Shown: in pieces, positions 61,484 to 64,000 of the stretch
Position numbering within the stretch: position 1 is the stretch's first letter
Layout of the letters: every line of letters begins with the position of its first letter
Assembly: GCF_003932755.1 (NCBI RefSeq)
Contig: NZ_CP024202.1
Span: 558,001 to 622,000 of the forward strand
Source of the DNA: Methylomicrobium sp. wino1
Lineage (GTDB): Bacteria; Pseudomonadota; Gammaproteobacteria; Methylococcales; Methylomonadaceae
Reading direction: 5' to 3'
DNA length: 64,000 nt
Made by a program: the position numbers and the translations under genes
The notes under the pieces: model-generated
What the model was told of the DNA's origin: nothing
The model's database searches: none
Seen by the model: the letters and a program-made list of their open reading frames with translations, nothing else

Positions 61484-63250
61484 TCAACGAATGCCTTCCC
61501 GTTTAAGTTGCGCGGTTAATACTTCTATTTTGACATCAAGATCGAATAGGTCATCTTCAAACAATTTTTGTTGCTGCTCCAGAAAAGTCGCTTCAATCGT
61601 TTCGAGTACATTACGAAAATTCTGAGTCAATTGACCGGATTGAATATGGCTATGTGTTTTGGCATAGCCTTCGGTGACTTGCATGGCTCCGTCGAGATAA
61701 ACGTTAAGAAATTTTCGAGCTTTGCGAATATCTCCCGGGTTGGCTTCGATTTCGCTCAAAATATTGCCGGCAACCCTGCAGATACGCTCTATCCGGCTTT
61801 TGAACTCGTGATTTTGAATTCGACTACCGGCCTGTTCGATTCGCCGAATCATGATACGGGACTCGGCGATTGTCTGCTTGACTTCATCGACCGAATCGTC
61901 CGTCGTCGTGCCGGGCAAATTTTGCCGTGTTTTTTTGACCAGTAAGCGTTCGTTCCGATCAATTTTAACAACCTCGATCCGATCGCCGTGACGCAACGGT
62001 TCGAGGGTGTCGGCAGGGAATCGTTGATGGTCGATTAGCACATAGCCGCTGCTATCGAAATCGACCATCGCTTCCCCGATTTTGCCTTTCAAATTTTTAT
62101 TGCGCGAACCGAAAATAAAGCTGCCGGTGATAAGCAGCGTAGCAAGCAGCATTGCGGCACTCACGGCGATACTCACCGATAATATCGTATTGCTCTGATC
62201 GGCCGGGATGGGGCCGTCGAACAGATTCAAGCTGCCCAGCACAAAAGCGATCGCGCCGCCGATACCCAGCACGCCGAAGCCGGCAACGAAATATTCGGCA
62301 ATCATCAACGCAATGCCGAACACTAACAGCAATAGAAAACCAAGGTTAACAGGTAAAGTTTGCATGCCAACCAAACCCAGAACCAGGCCGATCGTGCCGA
62401 GAATACCGGGAAGGGTTAGGCCCGGAGCGAGCATTTCGATAAAAATCGCGAGTAGTCCCACAGAAATCAACATATGCGCGATCTGCGGATGCGCGACTAG
62501 ATTCAAAATATGATCGATAAACCGCGGCGTAATCTGCCGAATTTCATTATCCGAGAATGCCAGTGTAAGCAATTGGCCCTGAAATTGAATTTCACGCCCG
62601 TCAGCAGCCATCATCAGATCAGAAAATCCCGGCACCACCAGATCGACCACATTGGCTTCCAAGGCTTCGTCAGCGGAGAGGCTTTCGGCCTCGGAGACGA
62701 AACTTTCGGCAACATCCGCATTGCGATTGCGATGCTTGGCGATACCACGCATGAAAGCCCGTGTATCGCTCATTATTTTTTTTGCCATGGTACCTTGTAT
62801 CTCGCCGCCATCGCCCGTAACCGGTGATGCGGCACCGACATTCGTGCCGGAATTCATCACCGCAAGGTGCGTGGACAGCAAAATAAATGCACCGGCCGAT
62901 GTCGCACTGGCACCGGCAGGACCAACATAGCCGATGACCGGTACCTTAGACTCCGAAATTGCGCGAACCATGTCTCGCGTACTACTCAGTAAGCCTCCCG
63001 GGGTATTGATTCGTAAGATCAGCGCAGCTGCGGAATTGGCTTCTGCTGTTTCGATTGCATGCTCGAGCAAAGCGGATGTGCCCGGATTGATTACTGCATC
63101 TATGTTTACCAAATACGCTGGAGCCGCTGAGCCATTCGGTTTTTTTCCATGCGCCAAGCCGCCTATCCCGACAAGCAGCGATAACAACAGGCAAGCGCCG
63201 ACGAGCATTCGCAACGACTTGATTGAGGGGAGTACACGAAATAAGTTCAT
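61484..63250 (-). CDS. NfeD-family membrane serine protease with XpaC-like C-terminal domain
   Basis: 588 residues. A signal/anchor (11-33) is followed by a ClpP-like protease domain with LRINTPGGLLSSTRDM, the catalytic Ser118 in GASATSAG, and Lys157/158 in QGTMAKKIM. Four to five membrane helices (about 250-380) and an OB-like soluble domain (about 395-445, GKIGEAMVDFDSSGYVLID) follow. The last ~140 residues (EIEANPGDIRKARKFLNVYLDGA and DDLFDLDVKIEVLTAQLKREG) look like the 5-bromo-4-chloroindolyl phosphate hydrolysis (XpaC) family. The combination is unusual. An SPFH protein is next to it, as is normal for NfeD. Confidence 0.75.
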   Translation of the reverse strand: MNLFRVLPSIKSLRMLVGACLLLSLLVGIGGLAHGKKPNGSAAPAYLVNIDAVINPGTSALLEHAIETAEANSAAALILRINTPGGLLSSTRDMVRAISESKVPVIGYVGPAGASATSAGAFILLSTHLAVMNSGTNVGAASPVTGDGGEIQGTMAKKIMSDTRAFMRGIAKHRNRNADVAESFVSEAESLSADEALEANVVDLVVPGFSDLMMAADGREIQFQGQLLTLAFSDNEIRQITPRFIDHILNLVAHPQIAHMLISVGLLAIFIEMLAPGLTLPGILGTIGLVLGLVGMQTLPVNLGFLLLLVFGIALMIAEYFVAGFGVLGIGGAIAFVLGSLNLFDGPIPADQSNTILSVSIAVSAAMLLATLLITGSFIFGSRNKNLKGKIGEAMVDFDSSGYVLIDHQRFPADTLEPLRHGDRIEVVKIDRNERLLVKKTRQNLPGTTTDDSVDEVKQTIAESRIMIRRIEQAGSRIQNHEFKSRIERICRVAGNILSEIEANPGDIRKARKFLNVYLDGAMQVTEGYAKTHSHIQSGQLTQNFRNVLETIEATFLEQQQKLFEDDLFDLDVKIEVLTAQLKREGIR

Positions 63251-63268
63251 TTAAGAAGTCAACCCGTC

Positions 63269-63299
63269 ATCCTAAAAAGACATCTGCTCTTTTTAGGAT
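63269..63299. promoter_or_regulatory. Perfect AT-rich hairpin between SPFH and NfeD genes
   Basis: ATCCTAAAAAGA-CATCTGC-TCTTTTTAGGAT: 12-bp perfect arms and a 7-base loop, at the stop codon of the upstream SPFH gene and 19 bp before the NfeD start. It could terminate or attenuate transcription between the two genes, or protect the message. Confidence 0.55.
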
Positions 63300-64000
63300 C
63301 ATGCACTTGCCTTGCGTTCAATACGTAAATCGAGCGCTTCCAACAGTTGATTCAAATTGGTCAAATCGGCCGGAAAGATTACCGAAGTCTCGGCATCGGC
63401 CAAATGCGCGATATTATCGATAAACTTTTCCGATAAATTGAGTTTGATGGCTTCCTCGCCGCCCGGCTGAACAACCGCATTACCGATTTTCTCGATGGAT
63501 TCGGCCGTCGCGGTCGCCAAGGCCAAAATTTCGGACGACCTACCTTCGGCTTCGTTGACCAAACGTTGGCGTTCGCCTTCCGACAAATTGATCAGTTCTC
63601 GCATCGTGCCTTCGGAAGTGTTGATCCGGCTTTGCTTGTCGCCTTCGGCTCTGGCCAGAATGGCGCGTTTTTCCCGTTCGGCGGTCACTTGCTTTTCCAT
63701 CGCGCTCTGAACCGTGCTCGGCGGTTTTATATTCTTAATCTCATAACGATGCACATGCACGCCCCACGTTTCACCCGCGGCATTGAGCGTATCGACCACC
63801 GCTTGACTGATCATGTCTCGCTCTTCGAAAGTTTTGTCCAACTCCAACGTGCCAATGACCGAACGGGTCGTGGTCTGCGCCAATTGCATCGCGGCAAACC
63901 GATAATCGGTCACGCCGTAAGTCGCTTTGATCGGGTCTGAAACCGACATATAAATGACGCCGTCGACTTCAACCTGCACCTCGTCCTTGGAAAAGCACTC
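63299..64000 (-). CDS. SPFH/stomatin-family protein (start outside window)
   Basis: About 233 residues are visible; the start lies beyond base 64000. VQVEVDGVIYMSV and DYRFAAMQLAQTTTRSVIGTLELDKTFEER, then EIKNIKPPSTVQSAMEKQVTAEREKRA and the long Ala/Glu helix RAEGDKQSRINTSEG are typical of stomatin-like proteins (QmcA, HflK/C relatives). They form membrane scaffolds. The pairing with NfeD just downstream is the usual one and supports both calls. Confidence 0.9.
   Translation of the reverse strand, partial: ECFSKDEVQVEVDGVIYMSVSDPIKATYGVTDYRFAAMQLAQTTTRSVIGTLELDKTFEERDMISQAVVDTLNAAGETWGVHVHRYEIKNIKPPSTVQSAMEKQVTAEREKRAILARAEGDKQSRINTSEGTMRELINLSEGERQRLVNEAEGRSSEILALATATAESIEKIGNAVVQPGGEEAIKLNLSEKFIDNIAHLADAETSVIFPADLTNLNQLLEALDLRIERKASA

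Noticed and set aside
1-64000. tRNA or rRNA genes
   Set aside because: I looked for tRNA-like cloverleaf ends and rRNA strings and saw none. This is a visual check only; a tRNAscan run would decide.

Overview
The window looks like chromosome from a gammaproteobacterium. Gene style (DUF/SDR/APE-like genes, cyd-SQR operon, CysB-type regulator, abundant short dispersed repeats, about 50% GC by eye) suggests a Methylococcales-type methanotroph or a close relative. No methane-oxidation gene is present, so that placement is inference only. Essentially every intergenic region carries copies of several short repeat families, and insertion and decay are visible at many points.

Layout. (1) 1-2.3 kb: the end of an RnfB-like ferredoxin protein and a PuuD-type membrane protein. 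(2) 2.6-8.6 kb: a decayed chromosomal integron. It has a C-terminally truncated tyrosine integrase facing away from an array of small cassette genes (zinc ribbon, HEPN-like, addiction-module pair, HigBA, VOC/glyoxalase). Six attC-like sites separate them, and an IS1634-type element and a small inverted-repeat element are inserted in the array. (3) 8.7-20.6 kb: oxidoreductases, a decayed photolyase-related gene, a NucA-type nuclease, a ferritin-like protein, fumC, a rubredoxin/metallo-beta-lactamase hybrid, a DCC-family protein, a sulfurtransferase, a broken DinJ/YafQ pair, and a degraded second copy of the DCC/P-type ATPase segment. (4) 21-26.8 kb: a HerA-like ATPase, a large Cache/SBP/HD-GYP sensor, a SagB-type nitroreductase and a DUF504 protein. 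(5) 27-34.6 kb: a leftward sulfide:quinone oxidoreductase-cydP-cydA-cydB-cydX operon and a rightward archease-rtcB-DUF72 operon. (6) 35-39.8 kb: a heme-sensing diguanylate cyclase, a frameshifted gene, a pRiA4b-type gene, a RES/Xre toxin-antitoxin pair and a PfkB-family sugar kinase. (7) 39.8-49.8 kb: a pigment-like biosynthetic locus of two divergent operons. (8) 50.3-57.9 kb: a sulfate uptake operon (YezD, porin, Sbp, CysT, CysW, CysA) followed by its probable CysB-type regulator. (9) 58-64 kb: two unrecognised membrane proteins, an NfeD protease with an extra C-terminal domain and the end of an SPFH protein.

The most interesting unit is at 39.8-49.8 kb. The leftward arm encodes a halogenase-fold flavoenzyme, two ketosynthases, a hot-dog dehydratase and a ketoreductase, as in aryl polyene elongation. 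The rightward arm encodes a free carrier protein, a condensation-like acyltransferase, a stand-alone adenylating enzyme and an acyl-CoA-dehydrogenase homologue resembling prolyl-carrier-protein dehydrogenases. My hypothesis is a polyene primed by an amino-acid-derived (pyrrole-like) starter, possibly halogenated, instead of the usual aryl acid. The fossil integron is the second notable system.
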